DNA of 64,000 bases from JALHNI01 sp044226365 (GTDB taxonomy: Bacteria; Acidobacteriota; Terriglobia; Bryobacterales; Bryobacteraceae), in NCBI GenBank assembly GCA_044226365.1, contig JBGAHE010000003.1, positions 62,001 through 126,000 of the forward strand. Direction: 5' to 3'. How positions within the stretch are numbered: the stretch's first letter is position 1; every line of letters starts with the position of its first letter. Below the pieces are notes generated by a model. That model was not told where the DNA came from. It saw nothing but the letters and a program-made list of their open reading frames with translations, and did no database searches. Positions 42,933 to 51,387 of the stretch are shown piece by piece. Made by a program: the position numbers and the translations under genes.

Positions 42933-44006
42933 CTACTTCGGGAACTGTTTCGCGTCGATCGTCGGGATCAGCCGCAGTGAGTTCTTGTAGTAAATCTTCT
43001 TGAGTACCTCGTCGGGCAGTTCAAGGCCATACATGCGCCAGAAAGCATGTCGCTTGCGATAGTACTCGAAGTATTCGTCGCCGCTCTCGAGCACGCGGAA
43101 GTAGGTATCGAACTCGCGCACGGCCCAAGTATCTTTGCCCATGAAGAGACGATCCTGATACTTGGTGCAGAACTGCCGCGCGAACTTCGGCTGGCGGCCA
43201 AACTCATAGATCACCGCCGCGATGTCGCAATGCATGTTGGGCATCTCGTCAAACATGCGGCCCAGCTTGCCGAGGTCGCCACCCAGCCAGCCCAGATGCG
43301 CCTGCACGAAGTTGATGTCGCGGTGACGCTTGAAGAGCGTGTAAGCCTCGTCCATGAGTTGCTCCCAGGAACCCTCCTTGGCCGGATCCTTTCGCCGGGA
43401 GGGAATCTCGGTCAACTCCTGATACTTCTCGTTGAACTTGTCCACCGGATCCCAGAACGGCTTCGGATCCGCCGTGTGAATCAGCACCATTAATTTGTAT
43501 TTGGCAATCACCCGGAACGAGGGCTCAAAGCGTGCGTCGGTCACCGCCACGCGGACGCCTTTGCCGTCCTTCGTGTTCATCCCGAACTGCTTGAAAAACT
43601 TCACGCCCTGGCAGCCCGCCTTGATGTCTTCTTCGAGCGTGGTCGCTGCGCGCTGCGCGTAGCCCGGGTCGTCGAGATTCGTCAGGTCGAGATTGCAGAA
43701 CACCGCAAAGCGCTTGCCATGCCGCGCCTTCATGTTCTTGATGCCTTCCCGAAACTTCGGCCCGAAACCGCCTGAGAGATTCACCATGGTCTGCAGATTC
43801 AGGCTGTCCATCTCCTTCACCAGCGCGTCGAGCTTGTCCTGCGGCATCATCGTGTTCTGATGGCCGTGAATGTCGATAAAGGGAAACTTGGCCCGCGTAA
43901 TCGGATGCTCAGGCACCACCAGCGTCGACTTCGGGGAATACTCCTGAATTGTCATCTGGGCTACGAGGGCCGCTCCCACTAAAGACAAGCAAATTAAGGG
44001 TTTCAT
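42933..44006 (-). CDS. Exported amidohydrolase-family protein (Amidohydrolase_2)
   Basis: 357 aa. Signal peptide ICLSLVGAALVAQ, then a TIM-barrel metal-dependent hydrolase: HxH in FIDIHGHQN, a further His in VLIHTADPK and another in NFVQAHLGWLGGD, and Asp in LFMGKDTWA. Fold and metal set fit the ACMSD/2-pyrone-4,6-dicarboxylate lactonase-like branch; the reaction is unknown. A strong TATACT (44018-44023, minus strand) lies 11 nt before the ATG. Four nt separate its stop from the GGDEF/EAL gene stop. Confidence 0.87.
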   Translation of the reverse strand: MKPLICLSLVGAALVAQMTIQEYSPKSTLVVPEHPITRAKFPFIDIHGHQNTMMPQDKLDALVKEMDSLNLQTMVNLSGGFGPKFREGIKNMKARHGKRFAVFCNLDLTNLDDPGYAQRAATTLEEDIKAGCQGVKFFKQFGMNTKDGKGVRVAVTDARFEPSFRVIAKYKLMVLIHTADPKPFWDPVDKFNEKYQELTEIPSRRKDPAKEGSWEQLMDEAYTLFKRHRDINFVQAHLGWLGGDLGKLGRMFDEMPNMHCDIAAVIYEFGRQPKFARQFCTKYQDRLFMGKDTWAVREFDTYFRVLESGDEYFEYYRKRHAFWRMYGLELPDEVLKKIYYKNSLRLIPTIDAKQFPK

Positions 44007-44017
44007 GGTTGCTAATC

Positions 44018-44023
44018 AGTATA
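44018..44023 (-). promoter_or_regulatory. -10 element (TATACT) of the amidohydrolase gene
   Basis: Minus-strand TATACT ends 11 nt before the ATG at 44006, giving a very short leader at most. Confidence 0.4.
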
Positions 44024-44047
44024 TCCAGGCCTGTCGATAGACGGTTT

Positions 44048-44920
44048 GTGAGTGCGACTTACGAAGCAATTTACTACCCCGAAACGTCATACGGTGGCTT
44101 TACCGGCGTCGATGGCACGATGGCGTTTTACCTGCGCGTCAATGCGCTGATTGAACCTCATTCGCACGTTCTTGACTTCGGCTGTGGCCGCGGCTGCTAT
44201 GGCGAAGACCCGGTGGCGTTGCGCCGGGAGATGCGCATCCTGCGCGGCAAATGCGCCCGAGTCGCCGGGGCGGACATCGGCGAGGAGGCGGCCTCCAACC
44301 CTTATCTCGATGAGGTGCGCCTGTTCCGACCGGGCGAGCCGGTGCCCTATCCCGATGCCAGCTTCGATGTGATGCTGGCAGATTGCGTCCTCGAACACCT
44401 GCCGGACCCGTCGGCCTTCTTCGCGGAAGCCCGTCGCGTTCTCAAGCCGGGCGGCCACCTTTGCCTGCGCACGTCGAACGTCCTCAGCTACTTCGGCTTG
44501 GCCGCGCAGTTGATCCCGGCCAGCCGCCGAGAGCAGATCCTCCACCGGACCCGGCCCGATCGCAAGGACGAGGATTCCTTTCCGACCCTCTATCGCTGCA
44601 ACACTGTCTTCGCCATCCGCCGTCAACTCGCCGCGCACCGGCTGAGCGGCGTCGCCTTCGGCCATGAGAGCGAGCCGCGCTACCTCGGTCGCCGCCTGCC
44701 TGCTATTCTCGGGCGATGCTCGCTGCGCGACTCGCCCGGTACTTCTCGTTCGCCGAACTCGGCACCGATTGGCGCACGGAGATACTTGCCGGATGCACCA
44801 CCTTCATCACGATGGCCTACATCGTGTTTGTCAATCCGGCGATCCTCAGCGAAACCGGCATGCCCTACCAGGCCGTCGTCGCCGCCACGTGCCTGGCCGC
44901 GGCCTTCGGCAGCATCCTGA
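44048..44920 (+). CDS. Class I SAM-dependent methyltransferase with an abnormal C-terminus
   Basis: Methyltransf_11-type enzyme. SAM motif I is VLDFGCGRGCYGED, followed by RVAGADIGEEA, DVMLADCVLEHLPDP and ARRVLKPGGHLCLRTSN. The GTG at 44048 starts just before the domain and after the divergent promoter; an ATG at 43949 lies inside the neighbouring gene. The recognisable protein ends near ESEPRYL (about 44694). The reading frame then continues 226 nt, of which 205 nt run through the start of the purine permease in another frame, giving a Pro/Ser/Arg-rich tail that looks like out-of-frame sequence. Homologs usually have another ~50 ordered residues. The C-terminus has probably been lost by deletion or frameshift, so function is uncertain. 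Confidence 0.75.
   Translation: MSATYEAIYYPETSYGGFTGVDGTMAFYLRVNALIEPHSHVLDFGCGRGCYGEDPVALRREMRILRGKCARVAGADIGEEAASNPYLDEVRLFRPGEPVPYPDASFDVMLADCVLEHLPDPSAFFAEARRVLKPGGHLCLRTSNVLSYFGLAAQLIPASRREQILHRTRPDRKDEDSFPTLYRCNTVFAIRRQLAAHRLSGVAFGHESEPRYLGRRLPAILGRCSLRDSPGTSRSPNSAPIGARRYLPDAPPSSRWPTSCLSIRRSSAKPACPTRPSSPPRAWPRPSAAS
44704..44709 (+). promoter_or_regulatory. -10 element (TATTCT) of the purine permease
   Basis: TATTCT ends 6 nt before the ATG at 44716, inside the methyltransferase frame and with no Shine-Dalgarno sequence. It would give an independent, leaderless transcript. Confidence 0.45.
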
Positions 44921-46026
44921 TGGGCGCCATCGCCCGCTATCCGATCGCGCTTGCGCCGGGCATGGGCTTGAACGCCTACTTCACCTATGCCGTCGTCAAG
45001 GGCATGGGCGTTCCCTGGCAGGTTGCCCTGGGCGCCGTGTTCATTTCTGGAGTCGTTTTCCTCCTGCTCACACTCTCGGGCATCCGCCGCCTGATTGTGC
45101 AGTCCATCCCTTCGGAACTTTATGCCGCTGTCGCCGTCGGCATCGGGCTCTTCATCGCCTTCATCGGCCTGCGGAACGCCGGCCTCGTCGCCGCCCATCC
45201 CGCCACTCTGGTGACGCTCGGCAATCTCCGCGCTCCCTCAACGCAACTCGCCGTCGTCGGACTTCTGATCATGGCGGCGCTGTTTGCCAGAGGCGTCAAA
45301 GCGGCCATGCTCCTCGGCATTCTCGCCACCACCGGCATCGGCGGCGCCTGGGGCCTGCTCAAGTGGGACCCGCAGCCCTTCGCGCTCAACAGTCTGGGGA
45401 CCACCCTCTTCGCCCTCGACATTCGCGGCGCCGTCACGCTCGGCTTCGTCGAAATTATCTTTGTCTTTCTCTTCGTTGACCTGTTCGATAACATCGGCAC
45501 GCTGGTGGGCGTGGGCAAAAAAGCCGGACTCTTCAACGAGGCCCACGAAATCCCGCGTGTCAATCGCATCCTGCTGGCTGACTCCCTGGCCACGATCTTC
45601 GGCTCGCTCGTCGGCACCTCCACCGTAGTCAGCTATATCGAATCCGCCGCCGGCGTCACCGCCGGGGGCCGCTCCGGAGTCACGGCCATCGTCACCGGGA
45701 TTCTCTTCCTGCTGGCGCTCGGGCTCGTGCCCGTCCTGGGCGTCGTGCCGGCCGCCGCCACCGCGCCCGCCCTGATTCTGGTCGGCTCGATGATGATCTC
45801 CCATTCGGCGGAAATCAACTGGGCGGACCCGCTGATCGCCCTCCCCGCCTTCCTCACCATCGTCACCATCCCGCTCACCTTCTCCATCGCCAACGGCCTC
45901 GCCTTCGGCTTCACCGCCCATACGCTGCTCCAAATCCTCGCCGGCCGCGCCCGGCAGGTCAACTGGGTGGTCTATCTGCTCACCGCCCTTTTCCTGATTC
46001 GTTTCTTCTACCTCGGCCAAGGCTGA
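44716..46026 (+). CDS. NCS2-family purine permease (AzgA type)
   Basis: 436 aa, 12-14 membrane helices, proton-coupled uptake of hypoxanthine, adenine or guanine. Signatures: RTEILAGCTTFITMAYIVFVNP, APGMGLNAYF, FVDLFDNIGTLVGVGKKAGL and GTSTVVSYIESAAGVTAGGRSG, each shortened and spaced as in AzgA. The start is fixed by the conserved RYFSFAELGTDWRTE. It overlaps the 3' extension of the methyltransferase frame by 205 nt; the permease frame is clearly the real one there. Exact purine preference is not readable. Confidence 0.93.
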   Translation: MLAARLARYFSFAELGTDWRTEILAGCTTFITMAYIVFVNPAILSETGMPYQAVVAATCLAAAFGSILMGAIARYPIALAPGMGLNAYFTYAVVKGMGVPWQVALGAVFISGVVFLLLTLSGIRRLIVQSIPSELYAAVAVGIGLFIAFIGLRNAGLVAAHPATLVTLGNLRAPSTQLAVVGLLIMAALFARGVKAAMLLGILATTGIGGAWGLLKWDPQPFALNSLGTTLFALDIRGAVTLGFVEIIFVFLFVDLFDNIGTLVGVGKKAGLFNEAHEIPRVNRILLADSLATIFGSLVGTSTVVSYIESAAGVTAGGRSGVTAIVTGILFLLALGLVPVLGVVPAAATAPALILVGSMMISHSAEINWADPLIALPAFLTIVTIPLTFSIANGLAFGFTAHTLLQILAGRARQVNWVVYLLTALFLIRFFYLGQG

Positions 46027-46054
46027 AACCCTAAAGAGCGCGGGAGAGTCTATC

Positions 46055-47530
46055 ATGGGGACATCCATGGTGCGCCGTGCTTTTTTGTGGCTGAGTCTCG
46101 CTTCGGCAGCGCTCGCTCAACAACTCGATGTTGACCCGCGTCTGTTCACCGTTCTGGCCGCCATCAACGCCGCCGGCTTCGACGCCGAACTGGACTCGCC
46201 CAACAATCACCCGCTGCGTGAAGCCACACGCGCCTATATCGCCAGGAAGAATCCTGCCGTCCTGCCCGAGCTTCGCCGCTTCTTTGCCAACCATCGCCAG
46301 CCGAATGCCGCTCAGGAATTGAGTCAGTACATCTCTTTCGCCCTCTCCACGCGCCAGGTGCCCGACTTTGAATATCGTTTCAACGAAACGGAGTTGCCGC
46401 CCGACGTGGTGAAGCTGGCGGGCTTCGAGCGCCTGATCACCCGCTTCTACCGCGAAGCTGACCTCGAGACCTTTTACAAGCAAAACGAACCCGCGTTCGA
46501 AGCCGCCCTCCAGCGCTACCAGGAACCCGCTACGCGCATCATGAACGACGTGAACGGGTACATGCGGAACCCCGGCGTCGGATCCCTGGGCCGCACCTTC
46601 CGCGTTTATGTCGACCTGCTGGGCTCCCCTAATCAGATCCACTACCGCAACTACCAGGATGACTTCTACGTCGTCGTCACCCCCTCGGCGGACCCGCAGG
46701 TCGATTACATCCGCAACGCTTATTTCAAGTTCATGATCGATCCGCTGACCCTCAAGTACGCGGAAGATCTCAACCAGAAACGCGGCCTCATCGACTACGT
46801 CCAGTCCTCGCCTGCGCTCGACGAGCACTACAAATCGGACTTCCTGCTGCTCACCAGCGCTTCGCTCGCCAAAGCCATCGAAGCCCGTCTCGCCCGCACC
46901 GCGGAGCGTGCTGCCCTGGTCGAAGCCGCCTTGAAGGAAGGCTACGTCCTCACCCCCGTCTTCTCCGAACTGCTCCCTGACTATGAAAAGCAGGAGCAGT
47001 CGCTGCGGCTCTATTTCCCCGAACTGATCAAGGGCATTAATCTGCGCAAGGAAGCCAAGCGCCTCGAGTCGGTCGACTTCGTCAAGACCAAGCTCGTGCG
47101 CAAAGCGCGGGTCGTCGAAGCCCCGGCGCCTCCACCCCTCACTGGCTTTTCGAAGACCATCGACGATGCCGACGTCCTGATCGAAAAGCGCGAACTTGCC
47201 CCTGCCCGCGAACTCCTACTGGGCGTCCTGAAAGAAACCGACGACAAGAAATGGCATGGCCGCGCCTACTTCGGGCTCGCCCGCATCGCCACCTTGCAGA
47301 AGGACCCCGAGACCGGGTTCAAGCTCTTCGAAACCACGCTCGAAACATCGCCGGAAGGCAGCATTCAAGCCTGGTCCCATTACTACCTGGGGCGGCTGTC
47401 GGAACTCGCCAATGAGCCCGACAACGCTCTGAAACATTTTGATAGCGCCCTGGCCACGCAGGGGATCTCCCCGAAAACGCGCGGATTGGTGGAACAGGCT
47501 TTGGCGGCCGCCAAAAGGAAGCGACAATAG
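46055..47530 (+). CDS. Secreted protein with C-terminal TPR-like repeats
   Basis: 491 aa. GGGAGAG 6 nt upstream supports the ATG at 46055; a second ATG at 46067 would also give a signal peptide (RRAFLWLSLASAALAQ). The central part (YRNYQDDFYVVVTPSADPQ, IRNAYFKFMIDPLTLKYA) is conserved-looking but I do not recognise it; a zinc-protease HExxH is absent. The last ~130 residues form TPR helices (GRAYFGLARIATLQKDPET, WSHYYLGRLSELANEPDNA). Probably a periplasmic scaffold or folding factor. The next gene encodes another secreted TPR-type protein 10 nt downstream. Confidence 0.78.
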   Translation: MGTSMVRRAFLWLSLASAALAQQLDVDPRLFTVLAAINAAGFDAELDSPNNHPLREATRAYIARKNPAVLPELRRFFANHRQPNAAQELSQYISFALSTRQVPDFEYRFNETELPPDVVKLAGFERLITRFYREADLETFYKQNEPAFEAALQRYQEPATRIMNDVNGYMRNPGVGSLGRTFRVYVDLLGSPNQIHYRNYQDDFYVVVTPSADPQVDYIRNAYFKFMIDPLTLKYAEDLNQKRGLIDYVQSSPALDEHYKSDFLLLTSASLAKAIEARLARTAERAALVEAALKEGYVLTPVFSELLPDYEKQEQSLRLYFPELIKGINLRKEAKRLESVDFVKTKLVRKARVVEAPAPPPLTGFSKTIDDADVLIEKRELAPARELLLGVLKETDDKKWHGRAYFGLARIATLQKDPETGFKLFETTLETSPEGSIQAWSHYYLGRLSELANEPDNALKHFDSALATQGISPKTRGLVEQALAAAKRKRQ

Positions 47531-47540
47531 AGAAATCCAA

Positions 47541-48362
47541 ATGAAGGGAAAGTTCACATTCATGAAGCAGCAATTCTTGCGCGCGTTCACCGCGTTGGCC
47601 CTGGCGGGTGCCCTCTTCGGGCAGTCGGCCAGCACCAAGCAACCCAAGCCCAAGTCGCAAAAGGAAGTCGACGCCATCAACGCCGTGTTCGGCGCCACCG
47701 ATGACGACTCCCGGATTGCCGCCGCCGAGAACCTTCTGACGAAGTTCGCCGACACCGAATTCAAAGGTCTGGCCCTCTACATCGCCACCGCCGCGGCCCA
47801 GAGCAAAGGTGACTTTGAAAAGACCGTCATCTACGGCGAGCGCGCTCTCGAAGCCGACCCCAAGATGTACGGCGCCATGCTGATTCTCGCTTCCGGCTAC
47901 GCCTCGAAAACCAAAGAGTTCGACTTCGACAAGGAGGAGAAGCTCACCAAGGCCGAGAAGTACGCCAACGATGGCATCGCCCTCTCGAAGACCGCCCCCA
48001 AGTCGAACCCCGCCATTTCCGACGAACAATGGGAAGCCGCCAAGAAAGACTTCGCGGCGCAAGGACACGAAGCGCTCGGGATGGCCGCGATGATCCGCAA
48101 GAAGTACGACGTAGCCATCACCAACTTCAAGGAAGCGCTCACGCTGCAGATGAAGCCCGATCCCACCACGATGTTGCGCTTGGCCTCCGCACTGAACCAA
48201 TCCAACAAGTGGGACGAGGCTCTGCCTCTGCTCGACAAGATCAAGGACAGCCCGGACGCGGTGCCTGTCGTCAAACAGGCCGCCGCTCAGGAGCGCGTCA
48301 AGGCCCTCATGGCCCAGAAGAAAGCGGCTACCCCGCCTCCCGCCGCCGCGCCGAAGCCCTAA
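47541..48362 (+). CDS. Secreted TPR-repeat protein
   Basis: 273 aa. Signal peptide (FLRAFTALALAGALFGQSA); the ATG at 47562 is an equally good start, with AAGGGA upstream. TPR-like pairs: LALYIATAAAQSKGDFEKTV, MYGAMLILASGYASKTKE, HEALGMAAMIRKKYDVAITNF and LRLASALNQSNKWDEA, split by an insertion rich in Lys and Asp. The C-terminus is a Lys/Ala/Pro tail. Probably a periplasmic interaction module working with the upstream protein. rnc follows after 21 nt. No enzymatic motif is present. Confidence 0.82.
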   Translation: MKGKFTFMKQQFLRAFTALALAGALFGQSASTKQPKPKSQKEVDAINAVFGATDDDSRIAAAENLLTKFADTEFKGLALYIATAAAQSKGDFEKTVIYGERALEADPKMYGAMLILASGYASKTKEFDFDKEEKLTKAEKYANDGIALSKTAPKSNPAISDEQWEAAKKDFAAQGHEALGMAAMIRKKYDVAITNFKEALTLQMKPDPTTMLRLASALNQSNKWDEALPLLDKIKDSPDAVPVVKQAAAQERVKALMAQKKAATPPPAAAPKP

Positions 48363-48383
48363 GCTCGCTCGATCCAGCACTCT

Positions 48384-49115
48384 ATGCGGCGGCCGACGGA
48401 ACCTGATTTCAGCCAGCTCGAACACCGGCTGGGCCACTGTTTCGCCGACCGCTCGCTCCTCCGGCAGGCGCTGTCTCATCGCTCCTATGCCGCGGAGCGA
48501 GTGGGCGGCGCCGCCCCTCTTTCTGACCAGAACGAACAGCTCGAACACCTCGGCGACTCCGTCCTTGGCTTCGTCGTTAGCGAGTATCTCTTCCGCCGTT
48601 ACACCGCTGTCGCCGAAGGGCGACTTACCCAAATGAAAGCGGAATTGGTGAACGCCAGCCACCTGCACCGCACCGCGTTGCGCCTGCAACTCGGCAGCTT
48701 TCTCCTGCTGGGCAAAACCGAGGAGGTCAACGGCGGACGAGAAAAGAAAGCCCTCCTCGCTAATGCCGTGGAAGCGCTGATTGCGGCCCTCTACCTCGAT
48801 GGCGGCATCGATCGTGTACGCCGCTTCGTCCTGCGCGAAATCATCGGCGAATTCCGCCCGTTCGAGCCCCTCCCCGACATCTCCGCCGCCGATTACAAAG
48901 GCGCCCTGCAGGAGTTGGCCCGGCTGCGCAAGCTCCCCGCTCCCCACTACTCCGTTGTGCGGGAAGAAGGTCCCCAACACGCGAAGACGTTCACCGTGGA
49001 AGTCCGCGTGGGCGAAGGCTTCAGTGGCCGCGCCGAAGGCTCCACCAAGAAGGCCGCGAGTCAGTTAGCCGCACAGTACGCGCTCGAGCAGATCACCGCG
49101 CCTTCCGTCGTTTAA
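48384..49115 (+). CDS. rnc: Ribonuclease III
   Basis: 243 aa, normal length. Double-strand-specific RNase for rRNA and mRNA processing. The catalytic signature is NEQLEHLGDSVLGFVVSEYLF (consensus NERLEFLGDAVL), broken over two helices, and the second acidic pair lies in NAVEALIAALYLDGG. The dsRNA-binding domain occupies about 165-235 (DYKGALQELA, GSTKKAASQLAAQYALEQI). The 3' end overlaps motB on the other strand by 23 nt. No Shine-Dalgarno sequence is visible. Confidence 0.96.
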   Translation: MRRPTEPDFSQLEHRLGHCFADRSLLRQALSHRSYAAERVGGAAPLSDQNEQLEHLGDSVLGFVVSEYLFRRYTAVAEGRLTQMKAELVNASHLHRTALRLQLGSFLLLGKTEEVNGGREKKALLANAVEALIAALYLDGGIDRVRRFVLREIIGEFRPFEPLPDISAADYKGALQELARLRKLPAPHYSVVREEGPQHAKTFTVEVRVGEGFSGRAEGSTKKAASQLAAQYALEQITAPSVV

Positions 49116-50022
49116 GCTTTACCGGTGGGCCCGCCGCTGTCGGCTTCGCCGCCGTCGGCGCCGCCTCGGACTTCGCCACCGCTTCTGCTTTCACCGGCCC
49201 CTTTTGCGCCTGCTTCACTTTCTCCGGCTCAGACGTCAAGCCAAACTGATTCAGGATGATGATATCCACGCGCCGGTTCTTCGCGCGTCCTTCCTCGGTG
49301 CGGTTATCGGCAATCGGTACCGTGTCGGCGTAGCCCGCCACCGCCATATTGCCTCGATTCACCCCGAAACGCTGCTCGAGCAACTCAAGCGTCGCAATTG
49401 ATCGGGCCGCCGCGAGTGACCAGTTATTCGGAAAGCGCTTGGACCGAATCGGCGTCGCATCCGTGTGCCCCTCCAGGCGAATCGGATTGGTCAGCTTACG
49501 GATGGAGTCCGCCACCTTCTCGACGATCGGGTAAGCCTCGGGATTGATCGCGTCGCTCGCCGGCGCAAAGAACGCCGCTTCGCGCATACTCACCACCAGC
49601 CCTCGCGGCTCCAGGCTCACGTCCAGTTTCCCTGCTTGAATCTCAGTCTGCAAATCACCGGTCAGGGCCTGAAAGGACGGCAACAACTCCACCACCGCCG
49701 CCTGCGCCGCATTGGCCTTGGGATCTGCTTGCTCCGGTTTCTTCGGCTCCTTGGGCGCCCCTTCGTACGGCTTCGCCTCGCGCAGATGGATTGCCTGATT
49801 ATCCTTCGACTTCCCCAGAAAACCGGCCACCGTCGTCACAAAGGCGCCTTGCTCCAGCGCTTCCTTCACCGCCGCGGACACCACCTTCTGCTTGTCCTTA
49901 TCCGCATGCGAGGTCGCGAACATCACGACAAAGAACGCGAACAGCAAGGTGATGAAGTCGGCATAGGACACCAGCCAGCGCTCATGGTTGGCGTGCTCCG
50001 GATGCTTGGCCCTGCGTGCCAC
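49093..50022 (-). CDS. motB: Flagellar motor stator protein MotB
   Basis: 309 aa. A single membrane helix near the N-terminus carries the proton-binding Asp22 in WLVSYADFITLLFAFFVVMF, followed by the plug and a linker. The OmpA/MotB peptidoglycan-binding domain (about 160-270) contains LEGHTDATPI and NWSLAAARS, with GRAKNRRVDIIIL at its end. Together with MotA it forms the stator. The C-terminal tail after residue 275 is Lys/Ala/Pro-rich and overlaps rnc. Third gene of flbD-motA-motB, 3 nt after motA. Confidence 0.96.
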   Translation of the reverse strand: MARRAKHPEHANHERWLVSYADFITLLFAFFVVMFATSHADKDKQKVVSAAVKEALEQGAFVTTVAGFLGKSKDNQAIHLREAKPYEGAPKEPKKPEQADPKANAAQAAVVELLPSFQALTGDLQTEIQAGKLDVSLEPRGLVVSMREAAFFAPASDAINPEAYPIVEKVADSIRKLTNPIRLEGHTDATPIRSKRFPNNWSLAAARSIATLELLEQRFGVNRGNMAVAGYADTVPIADNRTEEGRAKNRRVDIIILNQFGLTSEPEKVKQAQKGPVKAEAVAKSEAAPTAAKPTAAGPPVKLKRRKAR

Positions 50023-50025
50023 CAG

Positions 50026-50817
50026 TTAGGCCTTGGCTTTCTTCGGCGCACCCGCGGGCAGGAAGGCCTCGAGCTTCACGCGCAGCAGCTTGGGGTTCAT
50101 CCCCTCCACAATGCCGGTCACGCCCTCCATCGTCAGTTCCATCAGGCGGACCTCGTCTTGCGCCCGCGCCTTGATCTTGTTCGCCGCCGGCAGCAATAAG
50201 ATGTTGGCCAACGCCACGCCGTACACGGTCGCCACAAAGGACACCGCAATGCCGTGGCCCACTTCGTTCACATCGGAGAGATTCTTCATCACCTGAATGA
50301 GGCCCAACACCGCGCCGATGATTCCGATCGTCGGCGCGTAACCACCGGCCGACTCGAACACCTTGGCTTCCTGATCGGAGTGCGTTTCGGTGGCCGTCAT
50401 CTCGAGTTCCAGCATGTTGCGGACGTCCTGTAAATCCGCACCGTCCATCGCCAGCGAGAGCGCCTTCCTCAGAAACTGATCCTCCAGCGACTGCACCTCG
50501 CGCTCCAGCGAAACAATGCCCGCCTTCCGCGCCTTGGTCGCAAAATCGATCAACACTTCAATGCGCTGCGCCGGATCATCAGAAGGCTCCACCAGCACCG
50601 AACGCAGGCGCCGCCCCGCCGCCATCAGCGTCGCCAGCGGCGTATTCACCATCACCGCTCCCACCGTGCCGCCCACCACAATCAGCGCGGCGGTTACCTG
50701 TACGACATCTTTGAATTGACCGCCTTCCAGCAACAGTCCGCCGAGGATACCGCCTGCGGCCAGCACCACACCGCCAATTGTTGCGAGATCCGGTCGGACG
50801 CTTTTCGTCGCTGCCAT
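50026..50817 (-). CDS. motA: Flagellar motor stator protein MotA
   Basis: 263 aa, four membrane helices. DLATIGGVVLAAGGILGG (helix 1), the cytoplasmic loop SLEREVQSLEDQFLRKALSL, and helix 3 start GGYAPTIGIIGAVLGLI with the functionally important proline. Helix 4 is VATVYGVALANILLLPAANK with the second conserved proline. Converts proton flow through MotA/MotB into torque. 3 nt on each side separate it from flbD and motB. Confidence 0.96.
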   Translation of the reverse strand: MAATKSVRPDLATIGGVVLAAGGILGGLLLEGGQFKDVVQVTAALIVVGGTVGAVMVNTPLATLMAAGRRLRSVLVEPSDDPAQRIEVLIDFATKARKAGIVSLEREVQSLEDQFLRKALSLAMDGADLQDVRNMLELEMTATETHSDQEAKVFESAGGYAPTIGIIGAVLGLIQVMKNLSDVNEVGHGIAVSFVATVYGVALANILLLPAANKIKARAQDEVRLMELTMEGVTGIVEGMNPKLLRVKLEAFLPAGAPKKAKA

Positions 50818-50820
50818 GCG

Positions 50821-51042
50821 CTAGTTGCTCTCCTCCGGGGGCTGGTCAAATGAACGCCAACTGCAGCCGGTCGATCTCCGGAAGTCGCGGATCCTCTCGA
50901 TTACCTCATCGGGCGTTTCCAGCACGACAAACTTCTGTCCCGTCGTCATACAAATCACCGTGTCCGGCGTAGTCTCTACGTGCTCGATCAAGTCGGAATT
51001 CACCACGAGCGAGGCCCGGTTCAACCGCGTCAAACGAATCAT
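50821..51042 (-). CDS. flbD: FlbD-family flagellar protein
   Basis: 73 aa. Matches the small FlbD/SwrD family that precedes motA in many bacteria: MIRLTRLNRASLVVNSDLIE, then ETTPDTVICMTTGQKFVV and ETPDEVIERI. SwrD raises motor power in Bacillus, so a role in stator function fits. It opens the minus-strand motility operon. I see no clear promoter on its side of the divergent region. Confidence 0.92.
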   Translation of the reverse strand: MIRLTRLNRASLVVNSDLIEHVETTPDTVICMTTGQKFVVLETPDEVIERIRDFRRSTGCSWRSFDQPPEESN

Positions 51043-51104
51043 AAAACTGGTTCCAATCAGGGGCTATCTCTGCCTCATCGTCCACTCTCGGCGCGCTATG
51101 AGTT

Positions 51105-51131
51105 CAAAGTTCCCTCCCGCGAAACCGATAA
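51105..51131 (+). promoter_or_regulatory. Sigma-28 (FliA)-like promoter
   Basis: CAAAGTTC (51105-51112), an 11-nt spacer, then ACCGATAA (51124-51131). Against the enterobacterial sigma-28 consensus TAAAGTTT-N11-GCCGATAA, 6 of 8 and 7 of 8 bases match, with exact spacing. It reads away from flbD-motA-motB and ends 7 nt before the GTG of a small ORF. Confidence 0.6.
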
Positions 51132-51138
51132 GCATCGC

Positions 51139-51384
51139 GTGACCGGAAGTAGAGCGATTCAGTTTTTGGCGGAGGATCTTCTGACGGCGGTTTTACGACA
51201 TCCGCGCCAGATCGCCCGGCAGGCGGGCGTCATTGAGCGCGCCGCATGGCCCGAGTCGTCGGAAGAGGGGGAAGTGCTGGCTGCCGTCGCAGCTTCGTTG
51301 AGAGAAAACTTGGCGCGAGGGGATCGGCGCCAACCGGAAGCGGAACTTCACTTGCTCCGCCATCTGGCGGGGCGACGTCAATAA
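51139..51384 (+). CDS. Small helical protein behind a sigma-28-like promoter
   Basis: 81 aa if it starts at GTG 51139. Composition and pattern are helical (AIQFLAEDLLTAVLRHPRQI, then EVLAAVAASLRENLARG) with a basic C-terminus (LLRHLAGRRQ). No family recognised; it does not show the FlgM signature. Support for its being real: the promoter above, the 3-nt gap to the convergent MerR gene, as for other convergent pairs here, and its place beside motility genes. A longer frame from 50980 would run antisense through flbD and is less likely. It could encode a flagellar accessory or regulatory protein, but this is inference. Confidence 0.5.
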   Translation: MTGSRAIQFLAEDLLTAVLRHPRQIARQAGVIERAAWPESSEEGEVLAAVAASLRENLARGDRRQPEAELHLLRHLAGRRQ

Positions 51385-51387
51385 TGC

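Noticed and set aside
47319..48980. Long antisense open frame across the TPR gene and rnc (about 553 codons)
   Set aside because: It spans two real genes on the other strand and shows a low-complexity Gly/Val/Phe composition; no domain is seen.
51139..51384. Small ORF as FlgM anti-sigma factor
   Set aside because: Size and sigma-28 promoter would fit, but the FlgM C-terminal helix pattern is not visible, so the function is left open.
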